Shown here: positions 35,769 to 44,450 of the stretch, in pieces
Layout: each line of letters starts with the position of its first letter
Position numbering within the stretch: the first letter of the stretch is position 1
DNA from: CAZCWM01 sp964622625
GTDB lineage: Bacteria > Planctomycetota > Phycisphaerae > Phycisphaerales > Phycisphaeraceae
Direction of reading: 5' to 3'
Length of the DNA: 64,000 bases
Assembly: GCA_964622625.1 (NCBI GenBank)
Contig: CAZUUQ010000004.1
Coordinates: 1-64,000 of the forward strand
Notes under the pieces: generated by a model
What the model was told of the DNA's origin: nothing
The model's input: only the letters and a program-made list of their open reading frames with translations
Databases searched by the model: none
Program-made: the position numbers and the translations under genes

Positions 35769-37187
35769 TCAGTGCGTGTGCTCATGCGGCGGGTGGGCCT
35801 GGGGCATCACGGCCTTGACTTCCGCCATGGCCACCATGGGCAGGAAGCGGCAGAACAGCAGAAACAGTGTGAAGAACAGACCGAAGCTGCCGGCCAGCAT
35901 GCCCAGGTCGACCCATGTGGGCTTGAACATCCCCCAACTGCTGGGCAGGAAGTCGCGGTGCAGTGAGGTCACGATGATGACGAACCGCTCGAACCACATG
36001 CCCACGTTGATGCAAAGGGCGCAGAACATGACCACCGCCAGATTGGTGCGCATCTTCTTGAACCAAAGAAGCTGCGGCACGACCACGTTGCAGGCGACCA
36101 TGACCCCGAAGGCCCATGCATAGGGCCCCAGCGGACGGTTCATGAAGACGAACTGCTCATAGTGGTGGGCGCTGTACCAGGCGATGAAGAACTCGGCCGT
36201 GTAGGCGTAGGCGACGATCAGCCCGGTGCCGAGCATGATCTTGCACATGTTGTCGATGTGTCGCAGGGTGATGAAGTCCTTGAGTCCGAACCACTGGCGG
36301 GCGGGGATCGCCAGGGTGAGCACCATGGCGAACCCGCCGAAGACGGCTCCGGCCACGAAGTAGGGCGGGAAGATTGTCGTATGCCAGCCCGGAAGCTGCG
36401 AGACGGCGAAGTCGAACGACACGATGCTGTGCACGCTGAGCACCAGCGGCGTGGCCAGGGCGGCCAGCAGCAGGTAGGCCCGTTCGAAGCGGATCCAGTG
36501 ACGGCTTGAGCCGGTCCAGCCGAGGGCGAAAATGCCGTAGGCGATCTGGGCTGCCCGGCCGCGGGCCCGGTCGCGCAGCGTCGCCAGGTCGGGGATCATG
36601 CCCACATACCAGAACAGGGCAGAGACCGTCGCGTAGGTGGAGACGGCAAAGACGTCCCAGAGCAGGGGGCTGCGCATCTGTGGCCACATGGCCATCTGGT
36701 TGGGGATGGGAAACAGCCAGTACGCCAGCCAGACGCGGCCGATGTGAATGGCCGGGAACAACCCGGCACACGTCACGGCGAAGATGGTCATCGCCTCGGC
36801 GAAGCGGTTGATGCTGGTGCGCCAGTTCTGGCGGAAGAGGAAGAGGATGGCTGAGATCAATGTGCCGGCGTGGCCGATGCCGACCCAGAAGACGAAGTTG
36901 GCAATATCGAAGGCCCAGGCCACCGGCTGGTTGTTGCCCCACACGCCGACGCCGGTGGTCAGCAGGTAGATGACGGTCACACCCAGGAGGCTCAGCAGGG
37001 CCAGCGAGCAGGCGAAGGCGACGTACCAGGCCCGCGGTGTCTGGCGCATGGCCAGACTGGTGACGGTGTCGGTGACGCTGGTGAAGTCGTGCTTGCCCAG
37101 GACCAGCGGGGCGCGTGACCGCGGGTCCTCGCTGGTGTTGTCCCTCGAGTGGGCGGCGGCCGGACTGGGGGCGTGCAGTGTGGTCAT
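35769..37187 (-). CDS. actC: Alternative complex III subunit ActC (NrfD/PsrC family)
   Basis: A 472-residue integral membrane protein of the polysulfide-reductase NrfD family, about ten helices, forming the quinol site with ActB. Characteristic segments are IANFVFWVGIGHAGTLISAILFLFR, SSRHWIRFERAYLLLAALATPLVLSVHSIVSFDFA (split across two helices) and PYAWAFGVMVACNVVVPQ. The start overlaps the stop of actB as ATGA, so translation is coupled. The C-terminus is His-rich. Confidence 0.95.
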   Translation of the reverse strand: MTTLHAPSPAAAHSRDNTSEDPRSRAPLVLGKHDFTSVTDTVTSLAMRQTPRAWYVAFACSLALLSLLGVTVIYLLTTGVGVWGNNQPVAWAFDIANFVFWVGIGHAGTLISAILFLFRQNWRTSINRFAEAMTIFAVTCAGLFPAIHIGRVWLAYWLFPIPNQMAMWPQMRSPLLWDVFAVSTYATVSALFWYVGMIPDLATLRDRARGRAAQIAYGIFALGWTGSSRHWIRFERAYLLLAALATPLVLSVHSIVSFDFAVSQLPGWHTTIFPPYFVAGAVFGGFAMVLTLAIPARQWFGLKDFITLRHIDNMCKIMLGTGLIVAYAYTAEFFIAWYSAHHYEQFVFMNRPLGPYAWAFGVMVACNVVVPQLLWFKKMRTNLAVVMFCALCINVGMWFERFVIIVTSLHRDFLPSSWGMFKPTWVDLGMLAGSFGLFFTLFLLFCRFLPMVAMAEVKAVMPQAHPPHEHTH

Positions 37188-40100
37188 GATGCGTGCGTGG
37201 CGGCTTCGCCTTGAGTCGAAGTGGCAGCGGGGTTGCGCAACTTGGCCAGGTGCTTGGAGCGCGGGCGGGTGTTCAGTTCGTCGAGCACGGCATAGGCCCG
37301 CGGGCCGGCCGCGAGGCGCGAGACGCGGCTGTCGGGATCATTGAGGTCGCCGAAGACGATAGCCTGCGTGGGGCAGGCTTCCTGGCAGGCGCTGGTCACT
37401 TCGCCGTCGCGGACAAGGGCCGTATCGCGGCGGCCGTGGGCATGTTCGACGCGGGCGTGGATCTTCGCGGCGCTGATGCGCTGCGTGCAGTAGGTGCACT
37501 TCTCCATCACGCCGCGCATGCGCACCGTGACTTCCGGGTTGAACTGCAATTGCCGCAGGGGATCGATCTGCCGGGCCTGCTGCTGGTCGGGGATGCCCAG
37601 CCACGGCAGCGGCTTGCCGCGCGGATCCTGGCTGTGGAAGTCGAAGTAATTGAAACGACGGACCTTGTAGGGGCAGTTGTTGGAGCAGTACCGCGTGCCG
37701 ACGCATCGGTTGTAGACCATCGTGTTGAGACCTTCGGCGTCGTGCACGGTTGCGGCGACGGGGCAGACCTGCTCGCACGGGGCGTTTTCACAGTGAACAC
37801 ACATCATGGGCTGGTAGACGACCTGGGCGCTTTCGAGCGCCTGGTCGAAACGTTGCGCGCTTGCCTGAGCGGCGACCTCGGCCTTGAAGTAACGGTCGAT
37901 GCGCAGCCAGTGCATCTCGCGGCCGCGGATCACCTGCTCTTTGCCGACGATGGGCACGTTGTTCTCGGCCTGGCAGGCCATGACGCATGCATTGCACCCG
38001 ATGCAACTGTTCATGTCGATAGCCATGCCCCAGGCATGCGGCTCATTGAAGCTGCTGGGCGGCTCGAACAATTGCAGGTGTACGTTGCCGTGTTCGTCGC
38101 GGCGGAACAGTTGCGGGTCGTCCCTGTAGTCGGCGAAGGGAGCCTCGTGAATGGTGTACCCGCCGGCGCCGGGCTGGCCGACACGTTTCTCGCGGCCCCA
38201 CATGCCCACGTCGTCGAGCAGATGATGCTCCTGTGTGCACGCCAGCTTGTACCGGCCGCCGGTCGCGCTGACCGTCACCCTCGCGCCGGGGACCGTGGTC
38301 ATGGCCGCGGTGGTGCGCAGCGCGTAGGTGTTGAAGCCCACGCCGCGGCCGACGCGGCCGGTGACCTCGCGGCCGTAACCCAGCGGCAGCACGAGCGTGC
38401 CCCGGGCGACGCCCGGCTGCACATATGCGGCGATTTCAAGCCGGCGCCCTGCACCATCGGGGCCGGTGACGGTGATCGCGAGCATGTGGCCGGTGTCCAC
38501 GCCCAGGCGGTCGGCGTCGGCCTTGCTCAGCAGAGCGGCGTTGTCCCAGGTCAGCTTTGTCAGCGGGTCGGGCATTTCCTGCAGCCAGCCGTTGTTGGCG
38601 AAGCGCCCGTCGTACAGGGAGTAGTCGGGGACGAACAGCAGTTCGACGGCGTCATCCGCGTCCTGGCCGGTCAGTGGGCCGGTGGGCGCGGCCGCGACAC
38701 GCAGCGAAGTCAGGTGCGGCGATGCGCTGTCGGCGATGAAGCCGGCTTCGAGCACGCCGCGCCACGCCGACTCAAAACCGTCTTCGCCCAGCAGCGACGC
38801 GAACGTCTGACGCACCAGCGCGTCGCCGGCGGCGGGGCGACCGTCGAGCAGCAGGCTCAGCAGTTCGATGCTGGAGCGACCTTCGAAAAGCGGCAGAATT
38901 AACGGCTGGCCGACAGTGACTGTCCCGTCCCACGCCCGCCCGTCATTCCAGGCTTCGAGGTAATTCGCTTCGGGCAGCAGCCAGTCGGCGTGCTGGGAGG
39001 TTTCATTGGCTCCGATGGTCAGATGCGCGACGACTCCATCGGCGGCGCGGACGCGGTCCATCGCGGCCGCGAAGTCCAGGTCGGCCGGCGCATCATAAGC
39101 TGGGTTGCCCCCGAGGATCAGCAGCATCCGCACCTCGCCGCGGTGCATGGCCGCCGACAAGTCGCGCAGGCTGTCGGTCATGAGCGGGGCGTCGGCGTCC
39201 GGCTCATCGATGAACTGGAGCGTCGAACCGATGCAGCCGAGCTTCTGGTTGATCGCCCAGCCCAGGGCTTGCGCGGCGGCGGGTTGGTCGAAGCCGACGG
39301 TGAGCAGGGCACGGCGACCATGCTGCTTCAGGTCGCCCGCAAGCATGTCGAGCTTGGCGCGGGCGTCGGCGTCGAGCGGCGTGACGCTGTCGGTCGGACC
39401 GGCGTGGACGCCCAGTTGTTCGGCAACATATGCCAGGGCCGAGCCGATCAGCGACGGCCGCAGGGGCAGGCGGTGATCCGCGGCCGCGCCGGTGATGCTG
39501 AGGGCGGACTCAACGGCGTACAAGCGGTTCATGCGGCCGTCGTCGGCGGCGCGGCGGCCGGCGGCCCAGTCGCGGGCGTGCAGGAGCTGGCCGGGGTGCA
39601 GGCCCAGCGGATCGTCGCCGAAGCAGGCGATGACATCGGCCTGGTCGAAGCGGTAGATCGGCCGCGTCCGGCGGCCCAGGGCGGTCCGTGCCGCCTGCGT
39701 GGTCTGGTCGCGATGCAACGGCTCCCAGGAGGCGACCCGGGCCTGCGGACAGCGGGCGGCTAGCTGTGCTTTGAGTCGCTGGAAGGTCGGGCCGTCGTCG
39801 GCCGTCGTGAGAATCGCCAAGCCCCGGCCGCCTTGCGGGGTGATGGCGGCGAAATGCTCGGCCGCGAAGCGATCGAAGGCCGCCCAGTCGGCGCGGATCA
39901 GTCGTTTGCCTTCGCGACGCATCACGGAGCGCAGGCGATCGGGATCATAGAGACTGAGGATGCTGGCCTGGGCGAAGGCGTCGGTGGCGCCGCGGTTGAT
40001 CGGGTGCAGGTCATTGCCCTCGATCTTTATGGGCCGGCCGTCGTAGCTGCGGGCCAGCAGACCCGCGGCCGCGCCGCCGAGGGACATCATCGTGGCGTAG

Positions 40101-40390
40101 TGCAGCGGCACGCCGGGCGTCGCGCCTTCCGGTTGTGCGGCATGGGGGCGGATCTGTTCTTTGGGCCAGCGGCGGCAGCCGGTGAACGTCAGACCCGCCA
40201 GGGCCATCGACGCGCTCATGATCTTCATGAAGCCGCGCCGCGACATGCCTGTGATTTCCCCGGGGTCATAGTCGGCGAACTCGGCGGCCGTCAGGGCCTC
40301 GAGCTCGGCGCGGACCTCGGCCGATTCCGCCAGCTCGCGCAGGCTTCGCCAGTACTGTCGGCCTTCGAGATGTTCGCTTATCGGTGGCAC
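37184..40390 (-). CDS. actB: Alternative complex III subunit ActB (molybdopterin-like domain plus Fe-S domain)
   Basis: Large peripheral electron-transfer subunit of ACIII, 1068 residues. A Tat-type signal (SRRGFMKIM, about residues 50-58) is followed by a hydrophobic stretch. A long domain related to molybdopterin oxidoreductases comes next (about 100-730); this domain lacks the cofactor in characterised ACIII. The C-terminal ferredoxin-like domain has four Cys groups (CIGCNACVMAC, CVHCENAPCEQVC, CVGTRYCSNNC and CTYC with CQEAC), in agreement with three [4Fe-4S] and one [3Fe-4S] cluster. It begins at GTG 40390, overlapping the end of actA by 13 bases. Confidence 0.95.
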   Translation of the reverse strand: MPPISEHLEGRQYWRSLRELAESAEVRAELEALTAAEFADYDPGEITGMSRRGFMKIMSASMALAGLTFTGCRRWPKEQIRPHAAQPEGATPGVPLHYATMMSLGGAAAGLLARSYDGRPIKIEGNDLHPINRGATDAFAQASILSLYDPDRLRSVMRREGKRLIRADWAAFDRFAAEHFAAITPQGGRGLAILTTADDGPTFQRLKAQLAARCPQARVASWEPLHRDQTTQAARTALGRRTRPIYRFDQADVIACFGDDPLGLHPGQLLHARDWAAGRRAADDGRMNRLYAVESALSITGAAADHRLPLRPSLIGSALAYVAEQLGVHAGPTDSVTPLDADARAKLDMLAGDLKQHGRRALLTVGFDQPAAAQALGWAINQKLGCIGSTLQFIDEPDADAPLMTDSLRDLSAAMHRGEVRMLLILGGNPAYDAPADLDFAAAMDRVRAADGVVAHLTIGANETSQHADWLLPEANYLEAWNDGRAWDGTVTVGQPLILPLFEGRSSIELLSLLLDGRPAAGDALVRQTFASLLGEDGFESAWRGVLEAGFIADSASPHLTSLRVAAAPTGPLTGQDADDAVELLFVPDYSLYDGRFANNGWLQEMPDPLTKLTWDNAALLSKADADRLGVDTGHMLAITVTGPDGAGRRLEIAAYVQPGVARGTLVLPLGYGREVTGRVGRGVGFNTYALRTTAAMTTVPGARVTVSATGGRYKLACTQEHHLLDDVGMWGREKRVGQPGAGGYTIHEAPFADYRDDPQLFRRDEHGNVHLQLFEPPSSFNEPHAWGMAIDMNSCIGCNACVMACQAENNVPIVGKEQVIRGREMHWLRIDRYFKAEVAAQASAQRFDQALESAQVVYQPMMCVHCENAPCEQVCPVAATVHDAEGLNTMVYNRCVGTRYCSNNCPYKVRRFNYFDFHSQDPRGKPLPWLGIPDQQQARQIDPLRQLQFNPEVTVRMRGVMEKCTYCTQRISAAKIHARVEHAHGRRDTALVRDGEVTSACQEACPTQAIVFGDLNDPDSRVSRLAAGPRAYAVLDELNTRPRSKHLAKLRNPAATSTQGEAATHAS

Positions 40391-41139
40391 GTGGAGCAGC
40401 TCGTCATGTAGGCCTGGTCATGGATGCCGTAGCGGGTCTTGAGCTCCGCGCCCAGTTCCTCCTGGGGGCGGCCGGTGTCCGCCAGGGCGCTGAAGGTCAT
40501 GTTGGTCACCTGGTCGCGCGGGCGCAGATGCTTTTCCGGAGCGCGGTGGCAGTCAAGGCACCAGGCCATGCTCAGTGGTTCGGCCTGCTGGACAACCTCC
40601 ATTTTGTCCACGCGGCCATGGCAGGTGGCACAGCCGATGCCCTGGCTCACGTGGGCGGCATGGTTGAAGTAGACGTAGTCGGGCAGGTCGTGGACCTTGA
40701 CCCAGTCGATGGGCTTGCCGGTGGCATGGCTTTCGCGCACGGCCGCGAGGGTCGAGACGTCGGCGGAGATCGCCGCGTGGCAGTTCATGCACGTCTGCGT
40801 GGAAGGAATGGCGGCGAAGGCGGCGTTCTCGACGGTGCTGTGGCAGTAGCGGCAGTCCATGCCCAGTTCACCGACGTGCAGGGCATGACTGAAGGGCACG
40901 GGCTGCTGCGGCGCATAGCCCACGGCGAGCGTCTGCGGCGACGCGCCCATGCCGATGAGCACGGGCAGATAGGTTGCCGCGCCCACGACAAGAATCAACG
41001 CGGCCGGGAACAGATAGTTGGCCGCAGGCGGGAAGACGAACTGGCTCTTGCTGGCGGAAATCGTCAAACCTACCGATTTGTATTGTGCTGGCTGGCGAGC
41101 GTCTCGCGGCGCGACCGTGTGCGTGCCGTGATCGACCAC
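40378..41139 (-). CDS. actA: Alternative complex III subunit ActA (pentaheme cytochrome c)
   Basis: Periplasmic multiheme cytochrome of ACIII with five CxxCH sites: CRYCH, CMNCH, CATCH, CLDCH and CSTCH. The N-terminal membrane anchor reads FPPAANYLFPAALILVVGAATYLP. The listed start is GTG at 41139; a TTG in GLTISASKSQ about 25 residues later, preceded by a GGTAGG, is an alternative that would give a more family-like N-terminus. First gene of the act operon. Confidence 0.92.
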   Translation of the reverse strand: MVDHGTHTVAPRDARQPAQYKSVGLTISASKSQFVFPPAANYLFPAALILVVGAATYLPVLIGMGASPQTLAVGYAPQQPVPFSHALHVGELGMDCRYCHSTVENAAFAAIPSTQTCMNCHAAISADVSTLAAVRESHATGKPIDWVKVHDLPDYVYFNHAAHVSQGIGCATCHGRVDKMEVVQQAEPLSMAWCLDCHRAPEKHLRPRDQVTNMTFSALADTGRPQEELGAELKTRYGIHDQAYMTSCSTCHR

Positions 41140-41320
41140 GTGCCGTTGTCTGCATCGTTCCGCGTGTCGCCCCGTCGCGGGCTGGACATTATGGAGTTTT
41201 GCTCGCGGAAAGCAAACGTGCGCGCATGCCGAAACGCCCGCATTGCGGATGGATCAAAAGACTGTACCCCGCATACCAGCGCGCACAATCAACTTCGCGA
41301 GAGCGATACCGCGTGGCGGC

Positions 41321-41833
41321 TTAACGCGGATGGCGGAACACTGAAGAATCGTCTTCAGCACCCACAGGTGTCGTCATCGCCGCGCCTGTCGGCCAAAGCG
41401 TCAGATAGAGCACGAAGGCGAACAGGCCGGGGATCAGGTCCGGCAGCAGAGTTCCGCTGACGAAGCATCCGACCAGGCTGATCAGACCGGCCGATTCGAT
41501 CGACGCCCAGACGATCGTCATGCCAGCCAGATAGCGGCCAGGCTCGACGGTGCGACCCTGCCAGTAGTCCCTGAAAAGCCTCTCCCGAACGAAAAAAGCG
41601 AGCGGAATCGACAAACCCGTCCACAGAATTGTGAAGATGAACCACTTGTGCGCCAGATCCGGCTGGGGCGTGATCGTGATGAAGATGGGCAGCGCGACAG
41701 CCGCCAGAAACACCAGGAAGGGAATCACAAGCATGGCCGCCCACAGTCGCCAGGCGATGCGCAGTGCGCCGCGGGGCGTCAATGGGGCGATGGTCGCAAC
41801 GGAAGCCGGTGTGCTGGACATGAGAGGCTCCAT
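41321..41833 (-). CDS. Predicted four-helix membrane protein upstream of actA
   Basis: A 170-residue protein with about four membrane helices (near 28-52, 62-82, 102-124 and 130-150). The segment RLWAAMLVIPFLVFLAAVALPIF and a short linker with FRDYWQGRTVEPGRYL are the most protein-like features. I do not recognise the family. It is on the same strand and 181 bases upstream of actA, so it may belong to the respiratory cluster. An alternative ATG lies at 41821 (MSSTPAS). Confidence 0.68.
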   Translation of the reverse strand: MEPLMSSTPASVATIAPLTPRGALRIAWRLWAAMLVIPFLVFLAAVALPIFITITPQPDLAHKWFIFTILWTGLSIPLAFFVRERLFRDYWQGRTVEPGRYLAGMTIVWASIESAGLISLVGCFVSGTLLPDLIPGLFAFVLYLTLWPTGAAMTTPVGAEDDSSVFRHPR

Positions 41834-42283
41834 GGTGCGGTCTGGTCAGGCTTTTGAACAAAAGACCGTGCCAGACCTGGTTCTTGACACAGATGCCGCA
41901 CCCACGGGGCGAATGCCCCTGGCCTGGTGGGTAGCGAGCAGCCTGAACGTGAACAGCACAAGAAGGCCGTGACTGCCGCGTATCGCCGCCCACAAGGCGT
42001 GGGTGTTTCCGATAAGTAGTCTGCAATGTGAAGGGGTGGGGGTCAAGTCTTTTTATTCTGCCGGCCGCATGTCGGCCCACCCGGTGGGAGTGTGTCAGGC
42101 GGCGATGAGGTGGAAGGCAGGAATCTGATAACACATATCTGCGAATCTTGGCGGCGACGGCCCATCGCCTGATGCCGAGGCGCGCCACCGCAGAGAAGTG
42201 GTAAACGCCTGCGCCCTTTGAACCGATGTCAGTGACATCCGCCGCCCGTGGCGGCAGGCAAGGCGCATCACAGGATTCAGACC
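41834..42283. other. 450-base divergent intergenic region
   Basis: This lies between the minus-strand respiratory cluster and the plus-strand signalling/pilus cluster and must hold promoters for both. No gene is convincing. On the minus strand a TTGACC (near 42044) and on the plus strand a TTGACA (near 41885) are present, but neither has a matching -10 at a good distance, so I do not call promoters. Confidence 0.5.
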
Positions 42284-42664
42284 ATGCCCACGGTTCTGCT
42301 GGTAGACGACGAAATCCACCTGACGACGATGGTCGCGTCCCGCCTTCAGCGGGCGGGGGCGACGGTGCTGACGGCCGATAACGGCCGCGAGGCGCTCGAC
42401 CTCGTGCGGCAGCAGTCGGTGGACCTGATCATCACCGACTACCAGATGCCCGAGATGGACGGCTTCGCGCTCTGCCAGGCGCTGCACGACGATCCCGGGA
42501 CGACTCACATTCCCGTCATCATGCTCACCGGCCGGGGCCACAAGCTGCGGCCTGAGGAAGTGGCCCGCACGAGCATCCGCCAACTGATGGAAAAACCTTT
42601 CGCGATGCGCGAGCTGCTGGCGGCGGCAGGTGAAATTGTCGAACTCAATGCCCAGGCGGCGTGA
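42284..42664 (+). CDS. Single-domain response regulator (CheY-like receiver)
   Basis: A 126-residue receiver domain without an output domain. The acidic pair is VDDE, the phosphoacceptor Asp lies in IITDYQMPEMDG, the conserved Thr in IMLTGRG and the Lys in MEKPF. I chose the ATG at 42284 (MPTVLLVDDE) as the normal receiver start. It precedes the HD-GYP protein by 46 bases and is the first gene of the signalling block, so it may relay a signal from the histidine kinase at 44451. Confidence 0.92.
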   Translation: MPTVLLVDDEIHLTTMVASRLQRAGATVLTADNGREALDLVRQQSVDLIITDYQMPEMDGFALCQALHDDPGTTHIPVIMLTGRGHKLRPEEVARTSIRQLMEKPFAMRELLAAAGEIVELNAQAA

Positions 42665-42710
42665 CGCGCCGCCGGCGTCCACAAAGGCACCCGATACAGA
42701 GGAATCGCCG

Positions 42711-44324
42711 ATGGCCCGCGCTGTGAACGATGAAGCGTTCAACGCCCTGGCGCAGCGTTGCAGCACGCTGGGCCTGCACCTCTGGCCGACGGATGAAACA
42801 GGCCGGCCCGTGGGCCAGCCCCAGGGACCGGCCGCGGAGCACCCCATCATCAGCCATCCCGTGTTGACGCGACGCCTTTCGGCCGCCATCGAACAGTTCT
42901 ACGGGCACGACGGTGCCGCGGCGCAGCAGCCGGTGCCGCTGGATGAGCACGTCTGGCTGCTGGCGGCGCCCGATGGCCGCCCACGCGGCCGCGGCGTGGC
43001 GGCGTGGGCGCTGGCGATGCCGGCTGACGCACTCGAAGGCGCGTTTTTGCGCGGCCTGTGCGCGGAGACAGGATCCGATGTGTCGGTGCTGGAGACGCTT
43101 CGGCCGCATCTGCCCGGCGGCCCGGTGAATGCCGGCCACCTGGCCGCCGCGCTGCGCTGGGCCGCGGCCGACCTGACACACCAGAGCCGCCAGCACATCG
43201 CCATCGAGCAGTTCGGTGACAAGCTCAGCCGTTCTTACGAGCAGATCACGCTGCTCTACCGCTTCGCCCGTCTGATGAACGCCACCAACGACGCTCGACA
43301 GGGCATGCAGATGCTCTGCGATCAGTTTCGAGCCGTCATGGAAATGGGCTGGGTCGTCATCGCCTTCGTGCCCGATCCGGCCATTCCCGACCTGGACGAC
43401 GCGATATTCCTGGCCGGCGACCTGCCGTGCGAGCGGTCGCGATTCGAGCAGCTTGTCCGCGTGTATCTTCGCGGCTCGCACACCAATGACTGGACGCGCG
43501 TGCTCAACCCGGAGAAGGACGAACTGGCCGGGGTTGCCCGACGTGAGATCGCGGCCGAGCCGATCACGCATGACGGACGCGTTGTCGGCGTCATGCTGGC
43601 GGCCAATGCGCCTGGACCGCAAAGCGACGTCGACAGCGAACTGACGCAATTCCTGGACGCCGCGGCCGACTACCTGGGCGTGTTTCACGAGAACCTGGCG
43701 AGGTTCGAGGAGCAGCGGGTGATGTTCTTGGGGACGCTCCAGGCACTGACAGCCGCGATCGACGCCAAGGACCGCTACACCTGCGGCCACACGGAGCGCG
43801 TGGCGATGCTGTCGGCCCAGTTGGCCGAGGCGCTGGGCATGTCGGCCCAGGAGGTCGAGCAGGTGCGCATCGCGGGTTTGGTGCACGATGTGGGCAAGAT
43901 CGGCGTGCCCGAGGCGGTGCTGTGCAAGCCCGGCCGACTGAGCGACGAGGAGTTCGAGCAGATCAAGCGGCATCCGACCATCGGCTACAACATTCTCAAG
44001 GACATCCCGCCGCTGGAGCCGATGCTGCCGGGCGTGCTCTATCACCACGAACGCTGGGACGGGCGTGGGTATCCGGAAGGCCTTGCGGGTGAGGACATTC
44101 CCCTGCTGGGCCGCATCATCGCCTGTGCCGACACCTTCGACGCAATGCGCTCGACGCGTTCTTATCGGTCCGCCCGCACGTCGACGGAAACACTGGTCGA
44201 GATGAACCGCTGCGCCGGCAGCCAGTTCGACCCGCGGTTGATCCCCGTCTTCGTGAAGCTGGACTTCACCACCTACGACCGCATGGTGGAGCGGCACGAA
44301 CAACGGGTCAGCTTCGCGGCCTGA
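42711..44324 (+). CDS. HD-GYP domain protein, probable cyclic-di-GMP phosphodiesterase
   Basis: A 537-residue cytoplasmic signalling protein. An N-terminal region of unknown type (about 1-165) is followed by a helical segment and a GAF-like domain (about 190-335), then an HD-GYP domain (about 340-520). Motifs are CGHTERVAML, the HD pair in GLVHDVGKIG (about 388-397), HPTIGYNIL, and the GYP-type HHERWDGRGYP (about 445-455). HD-GYP domains hydrolyse cyclic-di-GMP, a regulator of pili and motility, which fits the genes downstream. GAGGA lies 7 bases before the ATG. Confidence 0.92.
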   Translation: MARAVNDEAFNALAQRCSTLGLHLWPTDETGRPVGQPQGPAAEHPIISHPVLTRRLSAAIEQFYGHDGAAAQQPVPLDEHVWLLAAPDGRPRGRGVAAWALAMPADALEGAFLRGLCAETGSDVSVLETLRPHLPGGPVNAGHLAAALRWAAADLTHQSRQHIAIEQFGDKLSRSYEQITLLYRFARLMNATNDARQGMQMLCDQFRAVMEMGWVVIAFVPDPAIPDLDDAIFLAGDLPCERSRFEQLVRVYLRGSHTNDWTRVLNPEKDELAGVARREIAAEPITHDGRVVGVMLAANAPGPQSDVDSELTQFLDAAADYLGVFHENLARFEEQRVMFLGTLQALTAAIDAKDRYTCGHTERVAMLSAQLAEALGMSAQEVEQVRIAGLVHDVGKIGVPEAVLCKPGRLSDEEFEQIKRHPTIGYNILKDIPPLEPMLPGVLYHHERWDGRGYPEGLAGEDIPLLGRIIACADTFDAMRSTRSYRSARTSTETLVEMNRCAGSQFDPRLIPVFVKLDFTTYDRMVERHEQRVSFAA

Positions 44325-44450
44325 ACAACCGGATTGGTTTACCCAGCTTCAACTCCCGGCCGATCTGGCCGATAGCTCTTCCATGAAGGCGCCGGGGAAG
44401 CTACGCGCGCTGGCCGCGCCGGGGCGGTGGGCGATGGGAGGCTTGCGACA

